Assembly (NCBI GenBank): GCA_964023275.1
Contig: OZ029928.1
Coordinates: 14,488,802 to 14,552,801, forward strand
Origin: Norana najaformis
Lineage: Eukaryota > Annelida > Clitellata > Crassiclitellata > Hormogastridae
Direction of reading: 5' to 3'
DNA: 64,000 nt
In this document: piece by piece, positions 12,985 to 32,700 of the stretch
Layout of the letters: each line of letters starts with the position of its first letter
Position numbering within the stretch: the stretch's first letter is position 1
Program-made: the position numbers and the translations under genes
The notes under the pieces: generated by a model
Told to the model about the DNA's origin: nothing
The model's input: the letters and a program-made list of their open reading frames with translations, nothing else
The model's database searches: none

Positions 12985-13210
12985 AAACACTTTCTTCTTG
13001 ATGTGACATTTGAGGCCTAGAGGTGATTCTTCCCTTCTTCTTCTTATCCCTCTTTCTGATCCAATCCCAAGCATCACGCACTGTAGCTGCCATGCCGTCT
13101 CTCTGCCGGACTCTTGGATCTTGACGTGGAACCGAACACTTTTGCCTATCGAGTTTGATTTGACTGAGCACTGTAGAGATCTCGGGATTACGATTCTAAA
13201 TTCACATGGA
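12985..13210 (-). repeat. SINE-like family E copy
   Basis: Reading on the plus strand, the copy shows cactgtagctgccatgccgt, ctctctgccggactcttgg, atcttgacgtggaaccgaac and cttttgcctatcgagtttg. Copies in both orientations occur at 30920, 33225, 59555 and 60565. Confidence 0.65.
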
Positions 13211-14702
13211 ATTTGGACTCTGCAAGAACCTTTGCATCAGCTTTTGAGCACTGCAATGACATGACATTCCATGGTTGGACAACAGTTCAAGTGTAATGAA
13301 GTGAATCATTTGGAAAATTTAATCGTTTTTGTCTGGTAGGAAGAGTTTCAAAAATGTTTCAGTGGTTAGTCTTTCTTCCAAGCTGTGTCTGTATTTCACA
13401 GTGTTTACAATCTCCCATTTGGTGTACATAGTTTTATTATTTGTTGTGAGGAATATCAGTTTGCTCAACATGACGTGTTTCTACCATTCCCGAGCTTTTT
13501 TAAACAATTGATTTTAAGGAATAACAAACAGATTTGTACCAGTTTTGCTGATTTGTTTTAATTTAAAAATATTAGCAGTAGTTGTAAATTATTACCCAAG
13601 TTATAGTTTGGCCAAGAGTTATGGCCACTAATTTAATAAATTTTTAGTGCTACTTTGATAATTTACAATGCATAATAGGAGAAATGGGAATCAAACTCAA
13701 CATTTTGAACTTTAATCCCGCTGTTTTCTTTTATGTACCAAAGTCAAACTTGAAACTTGCATCTACAAACTGAACTGACAGAAGAACAAGCTCAAGTTGA
13801 ACAATTGTGATTTGTTTCTGTTGTACTTGAAAGAGGAAGGTATTGAGACCCATACCATCTTAAAATATGAAACATGAACTGACTCAAACCTTTAACCAAA
13901 CCCAAGAAAACTTTGGAAGTTACTATCATTTTGATGGTAACCTTTGAGTAAATATTTAAGCAAACAATGTCTCAGGTTGGTTCAGTCAGAACCCAGCAGG
14001 ACAATCCAAGGTAAGTAACCAACAGGCTACAGAGGAAACGTCTTTTGTCTTGTACAGGCCATTGTTTGTCGTGTGTCGTGAACCAAAGCTTCCCACTTTT
14101 TTACATTGATTGTGTTGGTTTGTGTACAGCATGGAGCTTCTTTTGGAAATATTTCAAAGCAGAAACAAAAATCACTATCTGGACATTAAACGGACGCTAT
14201 CTTTGGTTTAATTTTTTGGTGGTTGGGATTTCGGTTTGTTATCATTTTGTACAGACTCTCCAGCTGCAGCTACTTTTGTGAATTCAAGGCATTACGCAGT
14301 CCTGCTTATGTTTTGCTTCTGACCGTTGCTTGAACCCAATCACTAGTGCATACACTAACTTACTAACTGAATAACTAACTTACTTTCTACAAGAGGTATG
14401 GGCTTGTTTATCTATCATAAAACAGGAGATTAGTACTGAGCAAATGTCCTTGTCTGCAAAAACGTTGCAAACGATTGTGTTCGTAGTAGCTGATCTCAGT
14501 GTCTGGTTAGTCACAATATGGTTGCAGTAGTGATGCTTGACTACAGTGATGTGTGTTCAGATAATGAATGACTGGATCCCGTGTTAAGGTGTACGTCCGT
14601 TGTGATTGTTAAACAGGTGCTGGTCATTCACGACGCAAGCATCGTTACAGAAAGCAGGGGTTGACCGACGTTGAATACAAATGTTGCAGGGTTAACCAGT
14701 AA

Positions 14703-14708
14703 TTTATT
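14703..14708 (-). other. Candidate poly(A) signal of CCDC77
   Basis: AATAAA on the minus strand lies about 380 bases past the CCDC77 stop codon. It is a plausible hexamer with no further support. Confidence 0.35.
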
Positions 14709-15089
14709 GATTCTGTGAAATGAAAACATACCAACAAAGGTTTAGCTTAGACTTGTCTCTCGAAGAACCTACTTTCTGCATTTAACTGGAACTGTTTTGT
14801 GTCTTATGCCTTAAAGGCCACTGTTTAATGAGTACAGCAAGTACAGTTTTGGTACAGAGCAATCACTTAACGCTGGACATTGTCATATCAATTAATTGGC
14901 ATCATCATTTTTTAAAACTTTAAATAAATGTTTAAAATAAACTACACAGACTCCTGCTCATTTCCTAAAATGTACATCACATAGTGAAGGTAAGGGTTAA
15001 AAAATCTGACTTGCGAATAAACACAGCATTTTGCAGTGACAAGACAAATAGAGAAATGTTTTTGGTACTGTTCGGTAGTGACGTCAACA

Positions 15090-22442
<7,353 letters not shown>

Positions 22443-22629
22443 TTTTAAAATCGTGCCTTCTGAAAGTTCGGCAGTAAATAAAATACGGAATTCAATTGGC
22501 CACACGACAAAGTGCACTGTAGAGCATTAAATTAACAACGCCAGACTGGTGTCTGTGAGCAAATCTTTGTGTTTCTGCCAACTTCTGGGTTATGTGAACT
22601 TTCTGTGGGTAAAGACGAGTGTGTAAGTA

Positions 22630-22725
22630 ATAGTAATCTAATCTAATCTGAGAACTTCTAAAGCAACATGGTATTAATGCTTAGTTGATGGTCGCTAATA
22701 AGCGAAATCGTTGTGCAAGCCAAAT
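22630..22725 (+). repeat. SINE-like family F, fragment
   Basis: The end taatctaatctaatctgag is followed by aacttctaaagcaacatgg and ttagttgatggtcgc, matching the head of the 8440 copy. Confidence 0.5.
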
Positions 22726-23293
22726 TCCAGGTAGGCCTATGTACGCAGCCAAATAAGTTAAAAAATGTAGTACATTTGTTGATTTGAGATGCTTTCAGTT
22801 GGTGAAATACTTATCTAGAATAGTGTTAATTATTTGAGGCGATGAAATTTGTGACACTCGGGCGCGCTTCATTTGCGCCGTAACAAAACTTGTTTCTTAG
22901 CCAGTCTAGCCAGTTTAATCACATTTAAAGTTATAAGTTACTTAGATGATTAAAGAGTGCTATAAATAATTTAAAAGCCTGTAATTACTAAGAACTTACT
23001 GATGTAATAGCAATCTACCGCATTTTCATTCTATTGAGTTCAAACTTCACGTTTAAACGTAAAAACTTTATGCTTCGTTCAGATAATAATGTATTCCGTC
23101 GCTTCTTTGTTTCGTTTTGCATTCTTTTTTGCAAATAAGATAGTTGCTTTGAGAATATCAATTTAATTAATAGAATTTATACGATTTAAGTGAGTTGCAT
23201 TTGCATTTCCTTTTCTTTTCACTAATAGAGTTGCAAAAAGAATTACTAAAATTAGATAGCATTTACATACTTACTTACTTCTATCCTCGAGGC

Positions 23294-23307
23294 GTTGCCA
23301 TGGCAGC
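23294..23307. promoter_or_regulatory. Candidate RFX X-box in the CCDC77/CCDC146 divergent promoter
   Basis: The sequence GTTGCC-AT-GGCAGC matches the X-box form GTTGCC, short spacer, GGCAAC with a single mismatch in the right half-site. X-boxes bound by RFX factors control cilium genes across animals, and both flanking genes encode centriole/cilium coiled-coil proteins. Binding is inference. Confidence 0.55.
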
Positions 23308-23834
23308 GAAGGTGATGGCTTTCTAACCTGTGGATCTAAACGAAGTTGGATAATGGAGTTGTAAAGACTGCGTTTTTAGAAAGTTGCAGACAGCTACTGC
23401 TTTTTTCTAATCGTGCCTTACGTCAGTCAGCTAAGATTGATCGATCGCAAAGCCAAAGGTTTTTAATTATTCACGACATCTTGTAAGCTTTGCGGGGGTA
23501 CGTGTGTTCTGATCGACGGATAGTGGCCTTGCACGCGATCCGACTTAGATTATTTACGAGCGATCAGGAGGAAGTCTGGTTCCCGCTGCCTAACAGCGAC
23601 ACGAAGATGATGAGATGATGCGCAGAGTGAAGGAACTTGTATATCGATGATGTCATGGGTGTTTGAAACCCATTCTAAACTTAAGTGGAATTGCTGTGTG
23701 AGACATGGTGGCCATACATGTTTAGTTTGTAAGATATTTTGGCATAATGAATGCCGTGTTGTGCTTTTCTAGCGACAGTCGACTTAAATAATTGTTTACT
23801 CATCCAGTTGATTCATTTGCCCCATATCATCACC

Positions 23835-23960
23835 ACTTTCCTCCTCCTCCTTCTCCTCCTCCTCCTCCTCCTCCTCGTCGGAATCATCATCATCATATTC
23901 TTTTTCTTCATCGTTGTTATCCTTCACCATCATGGTCATCGTCATCATCAACAGCAGCAT
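23835..23960 (+). repeat. CTC/ATC trinucleotide-rich tract
   Basis: A run of cctcct units changes into atcatc and ttcttc units. It is simple sequence with no coding signal. Confidence 0.75.
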
Positions 23961-24172
23961 TTTAAGCTAATAATGAAGCATCCAAAGGTTTTGATTCAAA
24001 ATTATTTTAGAAATTTGCATGGTTTAGAGTACAGTGGCTCCATGTAGTGATAAGTAGCATAATAGGAGTAAAGTGATGTATTGCTATTCTTATTACTGGT
24101 AGTAAGCATCACTTTTTACGAATGCTGCAACTTGCTATCAGTTGTCAGATTAGCTGAATCAGATCCTTGTTT

Positions 24173-24335
24173 TATTAGAGTTGTTAAGAATGGATCCAGT
24201 ATGTTTTATTGGAGATATTGAGAATGGATCTACGATGTCTTGTTAGAGATGTTGAGAATGGATCCATTATGTTTTATTAGAGATGTTGAGAATGGATCCA
24301 TTGCGTTTTATTGGAGATGTTAAGATTGGATCCTG
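24173..24335 (+). repeat. 34-bp tandem repeat upstream of CCDC146
   Basis: About 4.5 copies of a unit of the form atggatccattatgttttat plus tagagatgttgaga lie head to tail 190-350 bases upstream of the CCDC146 start codon. Confidence 0.8.
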
Positions 24336-24524
24336 AAACTGTGCCAGGAGACGATTGAATTATGGGTTGCTGCATGCGTTGTCCAGTTATGGTATGCTGT
24401 TGCTGAAAAATACATTTTAATTGGCTGCATTCTAGACTTGAGTTGCCTTCATTTATTAAGGGGGATCTTTGTTTGCAATGCAGTGTTTACCCTTTAAGTC
24501 TTTGCGTTTAGGATAAGAAGTAAA

Positions 24525-26723
24525 ATGGCCGATGACAAAGATAACATGCAAGATGATAAATCAGGCTCCGATGTGGAAGATGAAAATGAAGACAAGTCTT
24601 CGGTTGGTGATATGCCCATGGAAGCGGAGTTGCTTGGCAACAAGTTGCTGAGCGATGAAGAAGAAGAAGATGACGGTGAGCACAAAGATGGAATAGATAC
24701 ATTTCAAGGCTATGGTTCGGCTCTTTCGGCTCTTCCGCCAACTGTCATGTCATTTGAGGAAAACCAGTTTGAAGTTTCTTCAAGCCCTGCCTTTCATGAA
24801 CTAGACAAAGTAAGTGCTGCTATTCATTACTTTGAGTGTTAGCCAGTTGTTTTTGCTGCTATTTGAATTTTGTATTTGAATTGCTATGTTCTAGCTCTCT
24901 CTCTAACTCTGGGGAAGGGTCAGCCAAACAGATCCTTTCTCTCCACTTATTTCTGTTTCCAGTGTCCTCCTTCTTTAGTTTGGGTGGTTTGAGGCCCTGT
25001 TGGATCACTTCCCTCCATCTCTTCCTCTGTCTTCCCTGACTGCAGTGTCCATGAATTTCTGCATTCAGAATTCCTTTTGAGGTAGCTGTTGAGTTCAATG
25101 AGTCATTGAACTGAGTTGAGTTGAATTGAAGGCCTCTGCAATGAGATCTTTTGTTTTGTTATGCTTCACCTGATCTTATTATACCTAACCTAACCCACCG
25201 TAGCCTGACTTCTGGTTTCTCTGACCTTTAGGAGTTTGACCCGGCTTCTCCAATGGTTTATGATTTTTGACTGCGTTTTGACTTGAAGCAACCATCGATT
25301 GATACCTTGGGCATTATGATAACGGCACTGTAGAAGTCTTTAGGTTAGATTAGATTAGATACACAGTCTTCTCTGTTTCAAATTTAGCTTATGTTCAGAA
25401 TCTTATAAAATCTAACAAATGCTTGATTTTGTTTACTGTCTAAATAGATCTGAACAAGTAGTTGACTGTGAATTTAAAATCTTAAATATCTGTCAGCTTT
25501 TCAGAGAAGGCCTTCTGACTGGAACACAAGTGGCTCTACTAAAATCCAAATACACAGAACTTCATGACTTAGTGAGGAGGTAAAAAACAGCTTCTTCATT
25601 TTTATATGTAAAAAAATAATTTTTGGAATTGATTTGCCTATCAGTGCTTCCATTTCTTAACAGTTATTGATAAATGTTATCACATTACTTTTGCTTTGTC
25701 TTAATGAATTAAAGAATTTACAGAATTTTTTCTAAATTGCAATGAATTGTAACATTAAAAGTACATTTTAAAAAGATTTAACATTAATAATGAGCTAGTT
25801 AGTTTTGGAGTTGGATGAGTATGTAAACATTACTGGATATAATATTTATGCAGTTGATAATTTCAAGAACCTCTAAAGAATATTGCACCGGAAAGGCTCA
25901 GTGATGCTAGTGTCCAGTTGGTGTCCAGTTGGTGTCCAGTTGGTGTCCAGTTGGTGTCCAGTTGGTGTCCAGTTGATGTCCAGTTGGTGTCCAGTTGATG
26001 TCCAGTTGGTGTCCAGTTGGTGTCCAGTTGATGTCCAGTTGGTGTCCAGTTGATGTCCAGTTGGTGTCCAGTTGATGTCCAGTGGTGTCCAGTTTACTAG
26101 AATGCCCAATCATTAGGGGAGGCTCGAACCCGTACTCTATGCATTACGGGCCAAGCACTCTGTCCAGTCGGCTACCGTGACCTACCCCGGTACATACAAG
26201 CCATGCACTCTAACCAGTCGGCTACCATGCCTCGCAATTACAGACCCAGCTACCACTTAGCTTGTAAACTTGACAGACCAGCATTTTTTCTAGTTCTTTT
26301 TTCTCATTACACCCCAGACCACACTATTAATTCGCCTCCTCCAACTTGAAATCCCGGATTTAGCACTGGCAATTATGTTTTATTTCACTCCATCAGCAAT
26401 CGTGTGAAGGAGCAAGCACTGCTTCAGCAGGCCAAAGACTATACCAATCAGCTGGAAAGGCAGAAATTGGAGCTGGACCAGGCAGAGAATTTTCCCGAGA
26501 ACTGCAACACTGAGGTGTCAAAGCTTCGGCAGCAGCTGCTTCGATGCGGAAACGAACTGAAGCAGACAGAAGAGAGATGTGAACAACTGGCCTATAACAT
26601 CCAGTGGTACACGAGAAACTCATCAGCTTTCCCTCGTATAACAGACCTCTACCAAATGATATAATTTAATTCATTTTGATACTGTTGTACTATATAATAT
26701 ACAGTATTTATGGATATACGTTG

Positions 26724-26760
<37 letters not shown>

Positions 26761-29700
26761 TACATGTTATGATATATTTATCATAACATGTAATAATCTA
26801 CCATATAATAATTCTTATTTTATTTTGATATTTATTCTGTAATGTATGTAGTGCAATATAATGTAGTTTAAAACATTAAATTACCCAGTTTAATTATAAG
26901 AAATAAATTACTGAATTTACATTTTGCATGTGTTTCTTTTCTAAAGTTTTCCTCTTGAAGCTGTGAAATAATTGTAAAAGTGTAAGTTGTGAAGCATCTA
27001 AGAAGTTTTCCTTGAACTGTTATGTGATATAATTTTAATTTGAGATATATATATCTATATAAGCTTCAGTATATATATATATAAGATTGTGATATATATA
27101 TATATATAATCTCTAATTTCTCCATACAGTGGTAGCACTAAAAAACGAAAACACGAGAAATAAGAAAAACAGCAAATTTATAAGGAGGTCATACCAGCCT
27201 GTTATTGTGTACAACTGACTGTGGCTTTATGGCCTTTTGAACTTTTTGAGTTGTTCCAGCTTCCAAACATTCTCTTACCCTAAATTCTCCTCTTTAGCAA
27301 GCTGAAGGTTCTTTTAAATAATCTTTGTAAAATTCTATTGAACATTTTTCCTACAGCTTGGAAGAAGATCGAAGACTACTAGAGAAGGAATATAACAGAA
27401 TGCCTAAACAAGGGGTGAGTGCTGTAGTACTTTTCTACCAGTAAAATGGCAGTAATACTTGTGCCTTATAACTCCACGTACCTGCTACCGTGAGGATAGC
27501 CAGGAAGGGTAGCCTGGAAGGGTAGCTGGGAAAGATAGTCAGAAAGGGTATTGGCAGCTGGGATTGGTTGCTGGCATGTCTATAGTAGCTGCCCATTCAA
27601 ATGGGCAGCATTGGTGAAGGATCTCACCCGATCAATTTGTTTGCTAAATGAGCAGGGTCAAGGCCATATGGTACCTATATAAAACCGTATACATTTACAT
27701 TTACTTTCCTATGCAAAGTAATGTTACTGTTCCACTTTTCATGTGCAGTTTTGTTCCTTGATGAATTTAGTTAGATTAATATCATTGTTTGACTACTCAT
27801 TCGTAATGAACCCATGACCCCTTACGTGCAAAGCAGGCACTAGACTGCTGAGCCACACTTGGGATATAACTACCGGTAGTAATCTACATCCTCTGACATA
27901 GGTGCAGTGATTCTTGCTCAGATTAAATGTCATCAGAACCACTTAAAACTCATGTCATGTCATACGATAGTCATGTTGTGTCATGAGATATGTCGTGTCG
28001 TGTCATGTGATGTCGTGTTTAATTTCAGGAAATAGAAAAGAAGCAGGAAGATCTAAAACAAGGAAACACGGATTTAAGAAAAGAAATTAATCAACGAAAG
28101 TCGGAGACAAAGACCCTGAAAGAAGATCTCGATAATAACAATCGCCAGATTCAGCTGCGTGAGAAAGAAATCGAAGGAATCGTGGAACAGATGCAGAGAC
28201 TCAAGGTTTTTACTACTTTACGCAGCATTTGTACTCGTAATCAGAAATTTATATAGTGGCAGTTTCTAGCCTCCCTATAGATCTGCATGTCCTTCGCATA
28301 TCTCCGATGAAAACAGCCTAACCAACGGATTAAGTAGAGCCCAACCAGTTTATTTCAGTGTGGCAGTAAGACAGTATAAGGACATGAGGAACTTGTCTAT
28401 GGAGTATTTATCATTCCTGAGGTTACAAATCAATTTCTGGAAAGGCATAAACAGATTAATCTCACGGGTAGTGTAATCATGAATATTCGATAACCTGCCA
28501 GCAGAACGACGGTCGTTCAGCTCAGCTGTCAATCAAGCCATCATCATCAGGTTTAAGTAGGATTTCACTCAATCTATTATTAATCATGCTTTTATAGTTC
28601 ACGTTTTCTTGAGTGGTTCACGATAGGATTGCAGCTTCCTGTAGAAGAGCGGTCCCATAAACCAATCGCTAGAGTCGGCCATGGATGTCAGGTGTTAACA
28701 ACTTTATTTTCACAGCCTGATCAGAATATAAGGGTCAGTCTACTCCCTCACAGCCTGAACTTCCCTCTGATAGTGTGTAGTTGATGTACTTATTTTGTAG
28801 CTGAGTTCACTATGGGAAAAAGTGAAACAGAAATCATGAAACGTCTTTTTCTGCAGCTCCCAGAACCAGAGTTTATTGGTAGAGACTTGAATTTGTATAA
28901 TTTGGCTATGTATGCTGCAATATTTAATGTAAATATTTTACTGTTTCTTTATTAAATATGCCGTGCTATGCCGATCAGTGATTCTGACAGTTTTTGCGGT
29001 GTAGCCACTAATACTTTGTGTGTCTCAGGTTTTCTACAGTAGCATTTTATGTGATGATCGTTTTTCAGTCGGATCTTGTTGCCGCAAACGCTGTTCCGAA
29101 TCAGATCTCAAAAGAATCTGACAAACTTCTTAGGCAAAAATAGTAAGTAAAGAACTGTGATTAAGCAGAAGAAAGGATACAGAACGCTATGACTATGATA
29201 ATTACACTTAATTGATTACATAATTACATAATTAATCATGAGCATCATCTATCATTTAATCATTTAATTGATTACATAATTACATAATTAACCATAAGCA
29301 TCATCTATCATTATTACACTTAATTAATTACATAATTGCATAATTAATCGTAAACATCATCTGTCATAATTACACTTCACTTTGCTGTTCATCACTATAA
29401 GTGTAAATAACACACTAGAAATGCAGTTTTGTATTGCATTGTGTATTAATGTATTGTATTGTGTCTTCAATATCATGGACTGAATTATCTTTCAACCAGT
29501 TATTACAGAAGAAGCAAATGGTACAGAATTATTAGTATTTCTGCATTTATATGGCGCCACTATCTAATGACTTGGCATCAGTTGATGATGCCGAGCAGTT
29601 GTGAGTGAAGGAGTTGCTGAAGGACCCTACACAGTAACCATCTTGGGGAGTTTCGAACCCGTACTCTCTGCGTTACAAGCCGAGCACTCTTTCCAGTAGG

Positions 29701-32700
29701 CTACCGTGCTGCACAAAATTGTCCGTGGTGCATCCAACTCTTGGCTTGAGGATGGTTGAAGACAAGACAAGACATACAGTATAAAATATGAAATGTCTAA
29801 AATTTATAAAATATATAAAATAAAAACATGTATGAAATGTTTAACCGTAAAATGCAAATAAATGTGAAATAATTACTCTGATCAGTGAAACAGACAAGAA
29901 GGTGAAGGAAGTCGATGTTGAGATAAAGCAGCTGGAGACGGAGCTTCAGAACCTGCAGTCGCGTCTGACTCTGTTGGAAGACGAGAAGAAGTTTCTCGAT
30001 CGAGATGCAAGGGAGTCTGGATTAATCCATGCGGATCGAGAGAAAAATCTCCAGATTCTGATGAAAGACTACGAATATGCAAAGAATCGAGAGACTGACC
30101 TATTAGTCGATAAGTAAGATATAGGATTTTGTCTACTATCTGAGAAGTAAGAACTTTGATGTAACAGTTGATGAGTAAGATAAAGGATATTAGCTATTAA
30201 TTGGTAAACAAGATGTACTAGTTAATTAGTACAATATTATTATTATTATGAAAACTTTTAACGTGCGCAAAGACAGAAATGCGAATCGGAGGCGCTGATA
30301 GTCAGTCACTAGGTGAAAAGAGTTAGATATCCAGATGTTTGAAAGCCAGTGAGAAATAGTGAGTTTTCAGGCGTTTCTTGAAGGAAGAAAAGGAGTTCGA
30401 GCTTTGAAGAAACATTGGTGGATGGTTCCATTCCTTTGGAGCATGGATTGTATCTGTTAGTTGATAAGTAAGATAGTGTTGTGCAGTGTGCTGCATCTTT
30501 CATAATTACATTATCTTACCTTACCTTATCTTACCTTACCTGCTTACATTACCTTACCTTTCATTACCTTGTCTAGGACGAAGTTGGACTTGAATTTGAA
30601 GCACCTCCAACTGGAGAAGGCCAACGTTCACGAGATCCATTCGAGAAAAGTCCGTGAGAAAGACCATGACCTTCGAGAGTTCAAAAAGGCGGAACTTAAG
30701 CTGAAGATTGCGCAGGATGCTTTCAGCCACTCAAAACAGACTTATGACAAGGTCAAGCAACAGGTCAGTAGGTCAAGCAACAGGTCAATAGGTCAAGCAA
30801 CTGGTCAATAGGTCAAGCAACAGGTCAGTGGAGCAACAACAATGCCTTCTGTCTCCAATCAGCACGTTTAGCTGTTTTAATTTGTTACATTTATTGTTTG
30901 GGTGAAAAATGACAACAATCCTAATCGTAATTCCGAGATTTCTACAGCGTTTAACGAAAGCCACATCACAGGGACCAGCTTATTCACAGTAGCTCAGTCA
31001 AAACAAACTCGATAGGCAAAAAGGTTCGGTTCCAGGTCAAGATCCAAAAGTCAGGCAGAGAGACTTCAGGGTAGCTGCGGTGGGTGGTGTTTGGAATTGG
31101 ATCATTGTTAGCATCCAGATCTACGTGGAAATTTAGTCATGTTGTGCAGATTTCAGATTGATGTTTTAAGGTCGACGCTTCGGCAAAATGAAGCTTCAAG
31201 ACCCCTAAATAAACCTGTGTTAGATGTGGTCAAGTTAGTTTGTAATTTTTAATGAAAGATTGCATTTTCCAACCTACATGTAGCCTGGTTACAGTTCTTC
31301 ATTTTTGAAGGCCTCAGTTCTTTACCATAAGTCATACATATGTAATAGCAGAAATGCATTATCTTTGTTTTAATGCAGAAGCTAACTGGATTAGGTAGCA
31401 TGATTGGTCACCATAGGCATAAGTGGCAGACTGGAAATGCATTGTTGCATTTTTATTCTACTGTATTGTGCTATCTTCTTATGAAAACCTCAAGCCTTGC
31501 CTGAGTGTGGCAACCATGAGAAGCTCTTTCCAGCTCAGCTGTGTAATTTCCTCAACTGCTGCCTAGTTTAGTTTATTAGATTATAAAATTAACAAGAAGT
31601 AAAAAGAAATGAAATGCTGCTTTTGGTCAACAGATGGATAGCTTACCAGATGACGACAGTGAACTGGTGAAGAAGAAAGCTGAGCTGACGAAAGAAGTTG
31701 GTCAGTTGCGCCGTGCTCTTGAAAACCAGGTAGGCAACAAAGTTTAAGTTATTAATTTCTCTTGTAATCGTAATCGTTAGCCTGAGATTTCTACAATGCC
31801 CAACGAGAGAATAATTAAACACTTGCTATTTATCTGTTCCTCTGGTTAAAAAATGTGTTATATGCTGTTTTATTTTCGTCCAGTCTGGATTGACAGCAGT
31901 GGAACAGATTAAAATCGAGCAGAGCGTGGCCGAAGAAGAACGTCTGCTTTATGAACAGAGTGACCTTCGCATCGAAGTTGTTGAACTGACCCGATTGGCA
32001 GCCATAAAGGTAGGTCAACAGAGCCTCATTTTTAATACAAGTCAAGTTTCAAGTCAGCCTTTGATGGTTTTGGAGGTTCTACAGTCAAATGTAAATTAAA
32101 TGTACATGTTTTTCTATAGCAGCCATATAGCCTTGAGCCTGCTCAATTTTTATGAATTTATTCACCACCGCTGTCAAGTGTGAGAATAGTCATGTGATAA
32201 TCATGTGAATTGTCATCACCGTGTTTGTAGGGTAAAGTTGCTGTAGTGATAATGATGTTAGTTATGTGTATGTATGTGAGAGGTTATCCTTTTGTGCTGA
32301 TATATCTTACATCAAAAATCTTTGGCAGCCGCATCACTTTGCCCATGCTTGGCCTTTAGCTAGCCAGTAATTGTCACTAATGGCACAGTGTGGGCCCAGT
32401 GAGCATGGCTGTCTAGGTTCAAAATTAGTTTCATGAATTAATGTATGTTTAATATATTTTAACATAAATGTAACAATTGTTCTAAACGATCTGCACCTTG
32501 TAATGCACTTGTCAGATGCCAAAAAACTACACATTCACTCGCATATTCAACCTTTTCTTATGCTCTGATAGAAGGTTAGGGTCGCTGTTACTCTGTTAGT
32601 TTGGCGGCTTCTTAGTGTTATATATGAAACTCCTGGTCTTTACTTTACAACTGCTATTCTGTATTTCACATATGCTAAACGTAGAGAGATGAAAGCATCC

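Larger units (their letters stand above)
12095..15089. other. Convergent spacer: CEPT1 3' UTR and CCDC77 3' UTR
   Basis: No protein-coding frame is recognisable. A possible CEPT1 polyadenylation hexamer AATAAA is at 13635-13640, about 1.5 kb past the stop. For CCDC77 the minus-strand hexamer AATAAA lies at 14703-14708, about 380 bases past its stop. One family E repeat (12985-13210) is embedded. Transcript ends are inference only. Confidence 0.45.
22443..24524. promoter_or_regulatory. Divergent promoter region shared by CCDC77 and CCDC146
   Basis: Both neighbouring genes point outward from this 2.1-kb spacer. It holds a consensus-like RFX X-box at 23294-23307, a family F fragment (22630-22725), a 34-bp tandem repeat (24173-24335), a CTC/ATC-rich tract (23835-23960) and a probable acceptor at 24511, so CCDC146 probably has an upstream untranslated exon. 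No other gene is seen. Confidence 0.55.

Noticed and set aside
25873..26113. [14 protein letters not shown] repeat protein on the minus strand
   Set aside because: It is the translation of a 12-bp minisatellite inside a CCDC146 intron.
29640..29715. A true tRNA gene suggested by the A and B boxes
   Set aside because: The tRNA-like part cannot form a full cloverleaf by eye and continues into a repeated non-tRNA body, so it is a SINE.
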